Positions 1-8,932 are shown, numbered from the stretch's first letter. The stretch is 64,000 nt of DNA from Vibrio pectenicida (GCA_024347015.1 AP024889.1:496001-560000); one strand, 5' to 3'. Notes: generated by a model from the letters alone, not told the origin. A program made the numbers and translations.

Positions 1-2
1 AT

Positions 3-860
3 GTTGTCGAGCTTGCTGATGTCGGTCACTACTATAATCAAAAAGTGAGTCAGCACAATCAGATTGAAATGTTGTGCCCAGCTCATGTCAAAGACATAGA
101 AAGGTTGCAAAATGAAGTTCGTATCACATTAAATAATGGCCAATTGCTAGCAGGCAAGCTTTTGGTTGCAGCCGATGGTTCAATGTCGACTTGCTGCGAT
201 CAATTGGGGGTTGAACAAGATTTGCATGATTTTAAACAGGTAGCGGTTATTGCAAACATTAAAGTGGCTCAAGCTCATCAAGGTCGAGCTTTTGAGCGTT
301 TCACTTCATCTGGTCCAATAGCACTTCTACCTATGAGTGAGCAGAGGATGTCTTTAGTTTGGTGCTTAGAACCGGAACAAGCAGAGCAGATGATGTCCTT
401 AGGCGATACTGAATTCAAAGAGGCGTTGCAAAGTGCTTTTGGTTGGCGTTTAGGTGAATTTGAGGCAGTTGGAAACAGAAGTTGTTATCCTTTACAACAA
501 AGTTATCGCCAGCAAAATACCTCTCATCGATTTGCCATTGTGGGTAATGCGGCGCAAACACTTCACCCGATCGCTGGTCAAGGCTTTAATTTAGGTATTC
601 GAGATATAGCGACACTAACTGAATCCATTTTGACTGGAATAAATGATCCCGGCGCTTACTCTGTTTTGAGTCAGTATAAACATCGCCGAGATCAGGATAG
701 GTCAATGACTACGTCATTGACGTCATCCCTGGTGCATATTTTTTCCAATGATTATCCGACGCTCAAAATTGCTCGTAATCTGGGTTTAATGGCAATGGAT
801 AATGTTTCGATGCTTAAAGTGCCTTTATTAACTAGAACACTAGGTTTGGTTACTAGATAG
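3..860 (+). CDS. ubiH: 2-octaprenyl-6-methoxyphenol hydroxylase UbiH (5' end missing)
   Basis: FAD-dependent aromatic hydroxylase of ubiquinone biosynthesis, working at the inner membrane in the Ubi complex. The frame is open from the first bases (VVELADVGHYYNQK...), so the N-terminal dinucleotide-binding motif lies outside the window. Visible family marks are the mid-protein VAADG motif and the second FAD motif around IVGNAAQTLHPIAGQGFNLG. The usual GDAAH of this motif reads GNAAQ here. The paralogue ubiI follows after a short gap, as in the E. coli pepP-ubiH-ubiI cluster. The GTG at base 45 is an internal codon, not the true start. UbiH rather than another UbiH/UbiF/UbiI member is inferred from gene order. 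Confidence 0.85.
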   Translation, partial: VVELADVGHYYNQKVSQHNQIEMLCPAHVKDIERLQNEVRITLNNGQLLAGKLLVAADGSMSTCCDQLGVEQDLHDFKQVAVIANIKVAQAHQGRAFERFTSSGPIALLPMSEQRMSLVWCLEPEQAEQMMSLGDTEFKEALQSAFGWRLGEFEAVGNRSCYPLQQSYRQQNTSHRFAIVGNAAQTLHPIAGQGFNLGIRDIATLTESILTGINDPGAYSVLSQYKHRRDQDRSMTTSLTSSLVHIFSNDYPTLKIARNLGLMAMDNVSMLKVPLLTRTLGLVTR

Positions 861-883
861 TAACCTGATTGAGGAATGATTCG

Positions 884-2110
884 ATGATGCAAAGCGTTGA
901 TATTGCAATTGTTGGCGGAGGAATGGTAGGGCTAACACTTGCTGCTGCCTTCAAAGACACTGAATTGCGAGTGGCAGTGATTGAAAGTCAGATACCAGAT
1001 TGTGAGATTAATGACCTACCAGATGTCCGTGTTTCTGCTCTTAGTCGCTCGAGTGAAATCATCTTGCGAAATTTAGGGGTATGGGAAGGGATAAAGCAAC
1101 GACGTGTAGCACCATACTCTGCGATGGAAGTCTGGGAGCAAGATAGCTTTGCTCGTATTGAATTTGATGCGAGGAAGCTTGCACAGCCGGATTTAGGACA
1201 TATTGTTGAAAATAGAGTGATTCAGTTGTCTCTACTTGATAGGGTCAAACAGCTGCCCAACGTTAGTCTTCATATGCCTGCTCAATGCCATTCTATGGCT
1301 GTTGGTGAACGCGAAGTATGGTTAAATTTAGCTAATGGACAGGGAATAACTGCAAAGCTTGTAGTCGGCGCTGATGGAGCAAATTCTTGGCTGCGTAGGC
1401 AGTTGGATATTCCTCTCACTCATTGGGATTATGGCCATAGTGCCTTGGTAGCGAATATTTGGACTGCTGAGGAACATGAAAAAGTAGCTCGTCAGATTTT
1501 TACTGCTCAAGGCCCACTTGCTTTTTTACCTATGAATCAAAGTAATATGAGCTCAATAGTTTGGTCTACTGAACCCAAACGAGCAGAAAACTTGATGGCT
1601 ATGTCTGATCAAGAATTTAATAAAGCACTGACGGCAGAATTCGATGCAAGATTGGGCTTATGTGAAGTGATTGGCAAGCGAGCCTCATTCCCACTTAAAA
1701 TGCGTTATGCTCGTGATTTTGTGGTGGATCGCGTTGCGTTAGTCGGTGATGCTGCTCACACCATTCACCCTTTGGCTGGTCAAGGTGTAAATTTGGGGCT
1801 ACTTGATGCTGCCAGTCTTGCTCAAGAAGTTCAAGCTAATTGGCGTAAAGGCCAAGACATTGGCAGTCGCCGTAGCCTCCGCAGTTATGAGCGTTGGCGT
1901 AAATCTGAAACTGCCAAGATGATCGCGTCTATGCAAGGCTTTAAGGACTTATTTTCTGGCAGTAATCCAGCCAAAAAACTTGTGCGAGGGCTAGGGATGA
2001 CTTTGGTCGGGCAACTTCCTGGTGCCAAAGATGAGATTATGAAGAGAGCCCTTGGGCTTAAAGGGAACTTACCAGTCTTAGCTAAATATCTTGAGCAAGA
2101 AATGGTTTGA
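884..2110 (+). CDS. ubiI: 2-octaprenylphenol hydroxylase UbiI (VisC family)
   Basis: FAD-dependent monooxygenase that performs the C5 hydroxylation in ubiquinone synthesis. Family motifs are an N-terminal GGGMVGLTLA FAD-binding loop (about residues 11-20), a mid VVGADGANSWLR motif and the C-terminal VGDAAHTIHPLAGQGVNLG. Length is about 408 aa, normal for the family. I chose ATG 884 because a GAGGA ribosome site sits 8 bases upstream; ATG 887 is nearly equivalent and the upstream TTG at 869 is unlikely. It follows ubiH by 23 bases and is probably cotranscribed. A hairpin follows the stop. Confidence 0.88.
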   Translation: MMQSVDIAIVGGGMVGLTLAAAFKDTELRVAVIESQIPDCEINDLPDVRVSALSRSSEIILRNLGVWEGIKQRRVAPYSAMEVWEQDSFARIEFDARKLAQPDLGHIVENRVIQLSLLDRVKQLPNVSLHMPAQCHSMAVGEREVWLNLANGQGITAKLVVGADGANSWLRRQLDIPLTHWDYGHSALVANIWTAEEHEKVARQIFTAQGPLAFLPMNQSNMSSIVWSTEPKRAENLMAMSDQEFNKALTAEFDARLGLCEVIGKRASFPLKMRYARDFVVDRVALVGDAAHTIHPLAGQGVNLGLLDAASLAQEVQANWRKGQDIGSRRSLRSYERWRKSETAKMIASMQGFKDLFSGSNPAKKLVRGLGMTLVGQLPGAKDEIMKRALGLKGNLPVLAKYLEQEMV

Positions 2111-2124
2111 TATGAAATGACAAA

Positions 2125-2144
2125 GGGCTGGTATTGACCAGCCC
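2125..2144. terminator. Hairpin between ubiI and ytfK
   Basis: Perfect 8-bp stem GGGCTGGT/ACCAGCCC with an ATTG loop, in the 45-base gap between the convergent ubiI and ytfK genes. It could serve both strands. The U-tracts are poor, so it may be a weak terminator or an RNA 3' end stabiliser. Confidence 0.6.
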
Positions 2145-2155
2145 CTCTAAAATTT

Positions 2156-2362
2156 TCAGATGTATGCGCAACGCAGCCGCATAATTTCCTGATTGACTTC
2201 CTTTACCGTTTTAAAGTGGCGCTTTTCAGCTCTTTCTGGCAAAACTAGCTTCCCGTTATCGAATTCAAACTTACCGACTCCGCAAATATAAATCCTTCCC
2301 TTAAATAGTCGACTTACGTGTTTAGCAATCATACCTGGTGTGTAACGCTTAAACAGTCTCAT
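2156..2362 (-). CDS. ytfK: DUF1107 family protein, YtfK-like
   Basis: Small protein of 68 aa, the length I recall for E. coli YtfK. The pattern also matches: MRLFKRYTPGMIAKHVSRLF, then GRIYICGVGKFEFDNGKL, then EVN-x-MRL near the C terminus. In E. coli YtfK binds SpoT and tips it toward (p)ppGpp synthesis during phosphate or fatty-acid starvation; that role here is inference from family membership. The open frame extends 17 codons upstream, but this ATG has an AAGGA site 8 bases before it and matches the family N terminus. It is a single-gene unit convergent with ubiI. No signal peptide or membrane segment is visible. Confidence 0.8.
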   Translation of the reverse strand: MRLFKRYTPGMIAKHVSRLFKGRIYICGVGKFEFDNGKLVLPERAEKRHFKTVKEVNQEIMRLRCAYI

Positions 2363-2829
2363 AGAGTGATCCTTATATGTAGCAAGCACTGCAAGTATAC
2401 AAATTTCCACCAAATATTAATATGACTTTAATGGGATTACATGCAGTGAAATTAGTTTCTTTTGGGCGCTTGTACTTCATTAAGAAAAAATATAGATAAA
2501 TGCCCGTTTCTATGTGATGTTTTCCTTAGTTATGTTCTGTCTATGGAACTCATCTCGGTTGTTCAATTAACAAATAGTAAACCCGAGATTTATGACAGTT
2601 TTAAGAATAGTTTAGTTTTTTAATTTCATGCCAATTTCTGGTAAATTTTTTGCATAAATTGGCTCACATATGGTGAGAAAAAGTTACATCTGTATGATTT
2701 AATAATAAAAAATAATCTTATTTACAGTTAAAACTCAAGATTGGGACTTGTTACTAAAGGTAACTATTGATCTAAAGATGGATTAATTTGGAATGGAATT
2801 AGCTTAGATTGAAGTCTTTATTGAGTTAT

Positions 2830-2855
2830 GAGTCGCATTTGGCGAACTCTTTTTT
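2830..2855 (+). terminator. Orphan Rho-independent terminator, plus strand
   Basis: GAGTCGC (2830-2836), loop ATTTG, GCG-A-ACTC (2842-2849) with one bulged A, followed directly by six T (2850-2855). The T-run follows the stem only on the plus strand, which gives the orientation. No plus-strand gene lies between ubiI and this site. Confidence 0.65.
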
Positions 2856-2882
2856 GTTTAGCAGTGTCGACAATCCAAATGT

Positions 2883-2910
2883 AACCCGCTGCGCGTCTAG
2901 GTAGCGGGTT
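2883..2910 (-). terminator. Hairpin downstream of ygfZ
   Basis: Perfect 8-bp inverted repeat AACCCGCT/AGCGGGTT with a 12-base loop, 15 bases beyond the ygfZ stop. No long U-tract follows on the minus strand, so the termination call is moderate. Confidence 0.5.
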
Positions 2911-2925
2911 ATCTTAGTTTCGAAG

Positions 2926-3897
2926 TTATTCGTCATCATCAAGTGAATATGGGAGTGGTTGGATTGTCCATCTTGAATTGGGTTGGTTGGCTAGGCGAAG
3001 TTGAGTGTTTGTTTCAAGATTATTAGGCAGAACAATAAGTCCGATTGCTTTACCATCATTAAATTGATAACTAGTCATTAACGCTCCAGCACTACGCCAA
3101 TTGTCACCTACTGAGCGTTCGATTTCCGCACTGAATATGACGGATTGTTCATCACAATCGCCTTCTACTATTTGCAAAGCTCGTTTATTCATCCCACGGT
3201 ATTTAGCTCTAGCGACAGTCTCTTGGCCTGTATAGCACCCTTTGGTGAAACTGATTCCTCCAAGGGCTTGAAGATTAAGTGCTTGTGGTATGTGTTCGCT
3301 TTGTATTGATGCTGAAACAGCAGGGATAGCAGCTTTAATATCTAAAAGTGTCCATATTTCTTCAGAGATTTTGGGTGCTTCAATTGTTTGGCACAGTTTT
3401 GTTGCAGTGACTTCATCAACAGCTAGTAACCACCTTTGCTCATCTATCTTGACAGCAGTGCCACCGTCTATTTGCCTGACCGAAGTGTGTTGTGGTGACA
3501 GAAGATCTACAATCTGAGTAGCTGTTTTTCCGACTAGGCCGAGTAAGACGTCTGTACTAGACAGAAATTCTATTTTGGAAAAAATGGCGTATTTTTTTAG
3601 CTCCGCGAGTTCTTGAGTTATGGCTGATTTAGGTTGCAGCATTGCATAGCCAGCTCGATGGTGAAATAAACGAAATGTGCTCCATGTTTTGCCTTTGGCA
3701 TCGCAATGAGCTCCCAAGGTACTTTCCTCAGCAGCGAGTTTTACCACATCACATGTGACTTGGCCTTGCAAATATGATTTTTTATCATCTCCTTCTGCTG
3801 TGATCATTCCCCATGACGCTAGATGAGTTAATGCAAGCTCGGGAAGAGAGTCAGTACTTGATAGAGAAAGTCGATCAAAACCGTTTTTCCAATCCAT
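2926..3897 (-). CDS. ygfZ: Folate-binding tRNA-modifying protein YgfZ
   Basis: Relative of the GcvT aminomethyltransferase that binds tetrahydrofolate and supports certain iron-sulfur enzymes such as the tRNA methylthiotransferase MiaB. The family signature K-G-C-Y-T-G-Q-E is present (GGISFTKGCYTGQETVARAKYRG region, about residue 220), including the essential Cys. Length is 323 aa. The start is ATG 3897, giving MDWKNGFDRL; the frame is open 23 codons further but without family-like sequence. It is divergent from sdhE-ygfX, the same ygfZ/sdhE/ygfX arrangement as in E. coli. Confidence 0.88.
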   Translation of the reverse strand: MDWKNGFDRLSLSSTDSLPELALTHLASWGMITAEGDDKKSYLQGQVTCDVVKLAAEESTLGAHCDAKGKTWSTFRLFHHRAGYAMLQPKSAITQELAELKKYAIFSKIEFLSSTDVLLGLVGKTATQIVDLLSPQHTSVRQIDGGTAVKIDEQRWLLAVDEVTATKLCQTIEAPKISEEIWTLLDIKAAIPAVSASIQSEHIPQALNLQALGGISFTKGCYTGQETVARAKYRGMNKRALQIVEGDCDEQSVIFSAEIERSVGDNWRSAGALMTSYQFNDGKAIGLIVLPNNLETNTQLRLANQPNSRWTIQPLPYSLDDDE

Positions 3898-4083
3898 GAT
3901 TTTTACCTGAATGCTATTTATTGCTGCTATGTTAGCGCTTAAACACCTTAATAAACAACCTTTCAAGTTGTATGGTAAGTGTGATAAATCTGTTAGCTTA
4001 CTCGGGATTGTGACTAAGTTAGTGGTCGGGTGATTTATTGATTGTTACACTCGCTACAAACAACCGAAAAGGTGGGATGTAAA

Positions 4084-4344
4084 ATGTATACTCGGGAAGA
4101 AAAAGCGCGTATTAAGTGGGCATGTCGTCGAGGCATGTTGGAACTGGATGTTGTCATTATGCCGTTTTTTGAAGAGTGCTTTGAAGAGCTTCAAGACGAT
4201 GAACAGCGAGATTTTGCGGCGCTTTTAGAGTGTGATGACCCTGATTTATTTACTTGGATTATGGGCCACGGCCGCAGTGATAACATAGAGCATGCTTCTA
4301 TGGTCGATAAAATTGTCGCTCACAACCTCAGTAAAGTACGTTAG
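4084..4344 (+). CDS. sdhE: FAD assembly factor SdhE (YgfY/CptB)
   Basis: Small acidic five-helix protein that promotes covalent flavinylation of succinate dehydrogenase and fumarate reductase. The invariant RGxxE motif is seen as RRGMLELD at about residues 14-21, and 86 aa is the usual size. The chosen start (MYTREEK) has an AGGTGGG ribosome site; a longer frame from 4042 lacks family sequence. The 3' end overlaps ygfX in another frame. Confidence 0.88.
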   Translation: MYTREEKARIKWACRRGMLELDVVIMPFFEECFEELQDDEQRDFAALLECDDPDLFTWIMGHGRSDNIEHASMVDKIVAHNLSKVR

Positions 4345-4711
4345 GTTATTTGCCTTAACGTCATTTTTTTCTTGCCAAGCCAATCTCAGTGTCGTGATTT
4401 TGGCTTGCTGCTGTTTTGTCGTTGCTGATATACCCCTGCCAATTACCATTTACCTTATAGGTTTTGTGTATAAGTATCATCTACTGTCTAGTTGGTTGAC
4501 TCAAGCTATTAAAGGTCAATTGGTGGTTTCAAGCTCTGGTCTGTGTGAGTTCAATGGCAAAATGGTTAGAATTAATAAACACATTATGAGCTTGTCAGGT
4601 TTTGGTGTTCTACTGAGGTTTGATAGTGGTGATAGATATATTTTGTGGCGTGATAGTGTTCCTGATAAGCACTATCGACAATTTCTAATGCTTTTAAGAA
4701 GGGAGCACTAA
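4292..4711 (+). CDS. ygfX: YgfX/CptA-like membrane protein
   Basis: Partner gene of sdhE. The product (up to 139 aa) has a hydrophobic N-terminal half with two likely membrane segments (around LSVVILACCCFVVADIPLP and ITIYLIGFVY) and a soluble C-terminal half with a LLRFDSGDRYILWRDS pattern, as in E. coli YgfX. That protein was described as the toxin CptA opposite SdhE/CptB, a view that has been questioned. The start is uncertain: ATG 4292 gives a 53-base overlap with sdhE, and TTG 4313 is an alternative; neither has a strong ribosome site. Translational coupling to sdhE is likely. Confidence 0.7.
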   Translation: MLLWSIKLSLTTSVKYVRLFALTSFFSCQANLSVVILACCCFVVADIPLPITIYLIGFVYKYHLLSSWLTQAIKGQLVVSSSGLCEFNGKMVRINKHIMSLSGFGVLLRFDSGDRYILWRDSVPDKHYRQFLMLLRREH

Positions 4712-4721
4712 ACTCCCTTCT
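4697..4721. terminator. Bidirectional terminator between ygfX and nadB
   Basis: Perfect 9-bp stem AGAAGGGAG/CTCCCTTCT with a 7-base loop, overlapping the last codons of ygfX and 8 bases beyond the nadB stop. The position suits both convergent transcripts. Confidence 0.65.
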
Positions 4722-4728
4722 AGCTTGT

Positions 4729-6342
4729 CTACAGTAGTTTTTCAGGATAAAGAATTGTCGGGCTACTATCTGGCTCTAATTCTGGATAATCGAGTGTATA
4801 ATGTAGTCCTCGGCTTTCTTTCCTTTCCATTGCACAGCGTACCATTAGTTCTGCTACTTGAAGCAAGTTACGCAGTTCAAGTAGGTTATTTGATACTTTG
4901 AAATTACTATAATATTCATGAGTTTCTTGTTGAAGTAACTGTATGCGCCGCAATGCCCGTTCAAGGCGCTTATCTGTGCGAACAATTCCCATGTAATCCC
5001 ACATAAATAAACGTAGTTCATGCCAATTATGCTGTATGACGACTTCTTCATCGGAGCAGCTTACTTGGCTTTCATCCCATGGAGGTAAGGTGGGCGGTAT
5101 AGCCGCTTTTGCCATTTTATCTATGATATCGTTTGCTGCAGACCAAGCATATACCACACATTCCAACAAAGAATTTGAAGCCATACGATTGGCGCCATGA
5201 AGGCCCGTATAGCTAACTTCACCAACAGCATAAAGCTGCGATAGATCTGTTTCTCCTTGCTTATTGACCATGACTCCGCCACAGGTGTAGTGAGCTGCAG
5301 GGACAATTGGAATTGGTTCTTTGGTCATATCGATACTCAAATCCATAAGACGACTGTATATGGTTGGAAAGTGTTTTTCGATAAAATCAGCTGGCTTATG
5401 GCTAATATCCAAATACATACAGTCAGCACCGAGACGTTTCATTTCAAAGTCAATAGCCCTTGCTACAACGTCTCGTGGAGCAAGTTCTTCTCTCTGATCG
5501 AACTCTGGCATGAAACGTGACCCATCTGGGCGCCTGAGATAAGCACCTTCTCCTCGCAGAGCCTCAGTAAGTAAAAAATTCCTCGCTTCTGGGTGATATA
5601 GACATGTTGGATGAAATTGATTGAATTCCATATTTGCTACTCGGCATCCAGCTCGCCAAGCAATTGCAATACCGTCACCTGAAGATACATCTGGATTAGA
5701 GGTATATTGGTAAACTTTAGATGCCCCACCAGTGGCAAGTACGACAAATTTCGCTCGTACAGTTTCGACATGTTCTTGATTACGGTTCCATATATAGGCA
5801 CCGACGACTTTAGTACCTTCACCACCAATTTTATCTGCACAGATCAAATCCAGTGCATTGTGCCGTTCCAGTACAGTAATATTAGGGTGATGGTGTGCAT
5901 TGTCTTGTAGAGATGTTTGCATCGCCATGCCTGTAGCGTCGGCAGCATGTAAGATACGCCGGTGGCTATGTCCGCCTTCTCGTGTTAAGTGGTAACGAGG
6001 ATTATCATCACTATCACCATCTTCACGATCAAATGGAACGCCACCATCAATCAGCCACTGAACACAAGCTTTTGCATTTTCAGCGATAAACTCAACAGTT
6101 TTTTGTTCACACAAGCCAGCACCGGCGATAAGAGTATCTTGAACATGGGACTCGATACTGTCAGATTCATCGAAGACTGCTGCTATACCACCTTGAGCAT
6201 AGTAAGTTGAACCCTCGCTTCTCGTTCCCTTGCTTAACACAATGACTTTGCCGTACTCGGCGACACGAAGCGCTAACGACAGGCCAGCTGCGCCACTACC
6301 CACCACTAATACATCACATTGATGTTCACGGTTTGCGTTCAT
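4729..6342 (-). CDS. nadB: L-aspartate oxidase NadB
   Basis: Flavoprotein that oxidises L-aspartate to iminoaspartate, the first step of de novo NAD synthesis; NadA then condenses it. It has the N-terminal FAD motif [13 protein letters not shown] (about residues 14-26), YAQGGIAAV, the active-site region [24 protein letters not shown], and the C-terminal three-helix domain. Length is 537 aa as in E. coli. It starts with ATG 6342, divergent from rpoE with about 400 bases between them, the conserved gammaproteobacterial arrangement. Confidence 0.96.
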   Translation of the reverse strand: MNANREHQCDVLVVGSGAAGLSLALRVAEYGKVIVLSKGTRSEGSTYYAQGGIAAVFDESDSIESHVQDTLIAGAGLCEQKTVEFIAENAKACVQWLIDGGVPFDREDGDSDDNPRYHLTREGGHSHRRILHAADATGMAMQTSLQDNAHHHPNITVLERHNALDLICADKIGGEGTKVVGAYIWNRNQEHVETVRAKFVVLATGGASKVYQYTSNPDVSSGDGIAIAWRAGCRVANMEFNQFHPTCLYHPEARNFLLTEALRGEGAYLRRPDGSRFMPEFDQREELAPRDVVARAIDFEMKRLGADCMYLDISHKPADFIEKHFPTIYSRLMDLSIDMTKEPIPIVPAAHYTCGGVMVNKQGETDLSQLYAVGEVSYTGLHGANRMASNSLLECVVYAWSAANDIIDKMAKAAIPPTLPPWDESQVSCSDEEVVIQHNWHELRLFMWDYMGIVRTDKRLERALRRIQLLQQETHEYYSNFKVSNNLLELRNLLQVAELMVRCAMERKESRGLHYTLDYPELEPDSSPTILYPEKLL

Positions 6343-6744
6343 AAACCTTTTTAATTCCTGAGTTAATTTAATTCTTAAACAAAATAGTGCCGATCCCTCG
6401 CCAACGATAGGGCATCAGTCATAGAGCATTGAAGTTTGTAAGTCGATTAAAACATCGCAATTAAGCTCTGATAAAACACAGAGTAGACCAATTATACTAG
6501 CATCGGAATGAATGCAATTCTTTGTAAATAACATTGCTTTTGGTTCCTTTGATCCCCACAATCATGGATCATAATGTAATAGAGTCATCGCTTCTAAAAT
6601 AAATACGGCAGAAAATTTGAACTTTATATTTATAGTTGAGTCACAATAGTGCTCAAGTAAGCGATGGTGTCAATACTAGGTTTTGAATAATTAATGCTCA
6701 TATCTGTAAGGTAGGGGTCGATAACAATAGGAGTATACGCTCGA
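6343..6744. other. nadB-rpoE divergent regulatory region
   Basis: About 400 bases without a gene. It must hold the nadB promoter on the minus strand and the rpoE promoters on the plus strand. The one clear element is the sigma-E promoter at 6619-6645. I cannot single out the nadB promoter. Confidence 0.6.
6619..6645 (+). promoter_or_regulatory. Sigma-E dependent promoter of rpoE
   Basis: GAACTT (6619-6624), 16-base spacer, TCACA (6641-6645). This fits the known sigma-E consensus (GGAACTT, 15-17 bases, TCnnA) and lies 100 bases before the rpoE start, where sigma-E autoregulation is established in E. coli. The first G of the -35 is T here. Confidence 0.75.
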
Positions 6745-7323
6745 ATGAACGAGCAGTTGACCGATCAGGTACTTATTGAGCGAGTTCAGAGTGGAGATAA
6801 GCAAGCCTTTAATCTATTGGTAATAAAATACCAGAATAAAGTCTGTAATCTTATTTCTCGCTATGTCAATAATCCAGGGGATATACCTGACGTAGCACAA
6901 GAAGCATTTATTAAAGCGTATCGTGCTATACCAAGTTTTCGAGGTGAAAGTGCCTTCTATACTTGGTTATATAGGATAGCTGTTAATACTGCTAAAAATC
7001 ACATCGTTGCTCAGGGGCGTAGGCCGCCAGCACAGGATGTGGACACTGAAGAAGCTGAATATTACGAAACAAGTAGTGCATTGAAAGAAATTTCGAACCC
7101 TGAGAACTTAACGTTGTCCAAAGAATTGAAACAAGTAGTTTTTAGTGCGATCGAAGCTCTACCTGATGATTTAAAAACGGCAATGACGTTACGGGAGCTT
7201 GATGGTCTGAGTTACGAAGAAATTGCTGTTGTAATGGAATGTCCTGTTGGAACGGTGCGGTCACGTATCTTCCGAGCTCGTGAAGCGGTTGAGAAAAAGA
7301 TTCAACCCCTTATAGAACACTAA
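6745..7323 (+). CDS. rpoE: Extracytoplasmic stress sigma factor RpoE
   Basis: ECF sigma factor that directs the envelope-stress response to misfolded outer-membrane proteins. Region 2 is visible around VARxAFIKAYRA...FYTWLYRIAVNTAKNH and region 4 around LREDGLSYEEIAVVMECPVGTVRSRIFRAREA (paraphrased by motif). Length is 192 aa, near the 191 aa of E. coli. It is the first gene of a long operon; its TAA stop is followed 26 bases later by rseA. Confidence 0.96.
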   Translation: MNEQLTDQVLIERVQSGDKQAFNLLVIKYQNKVCNLISRYVNNPGDIPDVAQEAFIKAYRAIPSFRGESAFYTWLYRIAVNTAKNHIVAQGRRPPAQDVDTEEAEYYETSSALKEISNPENLTLSKELKQVVFSAIEALPDDLKTAMTLRELDGLSYEEIAVVMECPVGTVRSRIFRAREAVEKKIQPLIEH

Positions 7324-7349
7324 TGCCAGTAAGGTTAATGGTGAAAAGA

Positions 7350-7970
7350 ATGGCTGACAAAGAGAAAATTTCAGCACTCATGGATGGAGAGTTGGTTGAT
7401 AAAGCTTTAATTAGTGAATTAGAGCAAGACCAATCTAGCCTAAAAACATGGAACAATTACCATTTAATTGGTGATGCGATGCGAGGTGAAGCTCCGCAAA
7501 GACAAGAGTGGAATATAGCTGATAGCGTTGCACTTGCTCTGGAAGAAGAGAAAACACACTCTAAACTCTCTCTTGAGAATGTTACACAGATTAATTCCCC
7601 TTCTGAGCAACCACTCCCACTTAGAGCTCGTCGTGAACTACCCGCGTGGTTAAACCAATTTGGTCAGGTTGCAGTAGCGGCTTGTGTTTCGTTTGTGGTC
7701 ATTCTTGGTGTGCAGCAATATGGAGGTAGTGAGCCTGGACAAGCTGATGTGGAACAGCTTCCAGTTTTGCAAACTATCCCATTTACCGGTAGTGCTGAGC
7801 CTGTGAGTTTAACTCGTAGCTCGGTTGAGCAGTCTACACCAACGAGTACAACCAATGTTCAGGAACAGCGGCGTCGCATTAATGCAATGTTGCAAGACTA
7901 CGAATTGCAGCTGCGTTTAAATAGCGAAGTCTCTGGTCATAACGATAATCCAAAAACGGTAGTTGAATGA
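7350..7970 (+). CDS. rseA: Anti-sigma-E factor RseA
   Basis: Inner-membrane anti-sigma factor that sequesters RpoE and is degraded stepwise by DegS and RseP during envelope stress. The N terminus (KEKISALMDGELVD, then TWNNYHLIGDAMRGE) matches the sigma-binding domain, and one membrane segment lies near VAVAACVSFVVILGVQQYG. I chose ATG 7350 by family alignment (about 206 aa); ATG 7338 and 7323 are in-frame alternatives and no ribosome site decides. The stop overlaps the rseB start as ATGA. Confidence 0.9.
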   Translation: MADKEKISALMDGELVDKALISELEQDQSSLKTWNNYHLIGDAMRGEAPQRQEWNIADSVALALEEEKTHSKLSLENVTQINSPSEQPLPLRARRELPAWLNQFGQVAVAACVSFVVILGVQQYGGSEPGQADVEQLPVLQTIPFTGSAEPVSLTRSSVEQSTPTSTTNVQEQRRRINAMLQDYELQLRLNSEVSGHNDNPKTVVE

Positions 7971-8932
7971 ATAAAATCCTGACCAGTGTACTAGCACTGT
8001 TCAGTTTGAGTTCGCCACTCGCCTTTGCAGAAGAAAAAACTGCAGAGGCGTTGTTGCATCAAATGAACGAGGCCAGTCAACACCTTAACTATGAGCTTTC
8101 TTATATTCTGGTTAAGAAAAATAGCATCGAGCCTCTTTTGTATCGCCATGCCCGAAATAATGGTCAGCAACTGGCCCACCTTGTTTATCTCAGTGGGCCT
8201 GCTCGAGAGGTAATAAGACGTGGTGATGAGGTTAGTTATATTGAACCTGGTGTTGAGCCGTTTACTATAGAGTCTGGTAATATTGTTGCTCCTACTATCC
8301 CTCTTTTGAATAGTAATATTGAAGATTTGAGTAAGTTTTATGATTTTATTCAGGTCGGCCGTGCTCGAGAAGCAGGAGCAGCTTGTCAAGTATTGAGGGT
8401 TGCATCAAAAGATGGCCTTCGCTATTCGTATATTTTATGGGTCGATGAGCAAACCAAGTTGCCACTTAGGGCTGATTTAGTTGACCGAGATGGTGAAGTC
8501 CTTGAGCAATATCGAACTATATCTTACAGCGTTAATGACACTATTTCTGAGGTGCTAAGTACACTTAATACGGTTAAATTGCCTGGTGTTCTGTCTTTGC
8601 CCAAAGGTGAATTAGAGAAAAGTTTTTGGACAGTTGATTGGATACCAAATGGCTTTGAATCAACAGAACTTAATCGTTACAGAATGGGAAGTAGTGACCG
8701 AATGGTCGAAACTCAGATGTTTAGTGATGGGTTATTTAGCTTTTCTGTGTATGTGTCAGAGAGTGATAATTATTCTTTAAAAGGCCAGTTAGTACGTCAA
8801 GGGCGACGAACGCTCCATAGCTATGTTAAAGGCAATAAGGAAATATCTGTAGTGGGTGATATTCCCCCAGCAACGGCGAAGCGTATTGCTCAGTCGGTGA
8901 CGATTCATAAACAAGTGAGTACTACGCAGTGA
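7967..8932 (+). CDS. rseB: Periplasmic sigma-E regulator RseB
   Basis: Periplasmic protein that binds the RseA periplasmic domain, shields it from RseP cleavage and senses mislocalised lipopolysaccharide. It has a clear signal peptide (MNKILTSVLALFSLSSPLAFA), followed by the MucB/RseB two-domain body with YRHARNNGQQLAHLVYLSGPAREVIR and VDWIPNGFE. Length is 321 aa. It starts in a 4-base overlap with rseA and ends in a 1-base overlap with rseC, so the three are translationally coupled. Confidence 0.93.
   Translation: MNKILTSVLALFSLSSPLAFAEEKTAEALLHQMNEASQHLNYELSYILVKKNSIEPLLYRHARNNGQQLAHLVYLSGPAREVIRRGDEVSYIEPGVEPFTIESGNIVAPTIPLLNSNIEDLSKFYDFIQVGRAREAGAACQVLRVASKDGLRYSYILWVDEQTKLPLRADLVDRDGEVLEQYRTISYSVNDTISEVLSTLNTVKLPGVLSLPKGELEKSFWTVDWIPNGFESTELNRYRMGSSDRMVETQMFSDGLFSFSVYVSESDNYSLKGQLVRQGRRTLHSYVKGNKEISVVGDIPPATAKRIAQSVTIHKQVSTTQ

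Larger units (their letters stand above)
2363..2925. other. 560-base AT-rich gene-free region
   Basis: No convincing protein-coding gene. It contains the ytfK 5' side, an inverted repeat ATCTCGG (2552-2558) / CCGAGAT (2583-2589), a small hairpin GTTAC-TAAAG-GTAAC at 2750-2764, a plus-strand terminator at 2830-2855, and the hairpin after ygfZ at 2883-2910. The plus-strand terminator has no upstream plus-strand gene to serve, since ubiI ended 720 bases earlier behind its own hairpin, so a small RNA may be encoded here. Confidence 0.5.

Noticed and set aside
7991..8389. 132-codon minus-strand frame inside rseB
   Set aside because: Antisense shadow of rseB.
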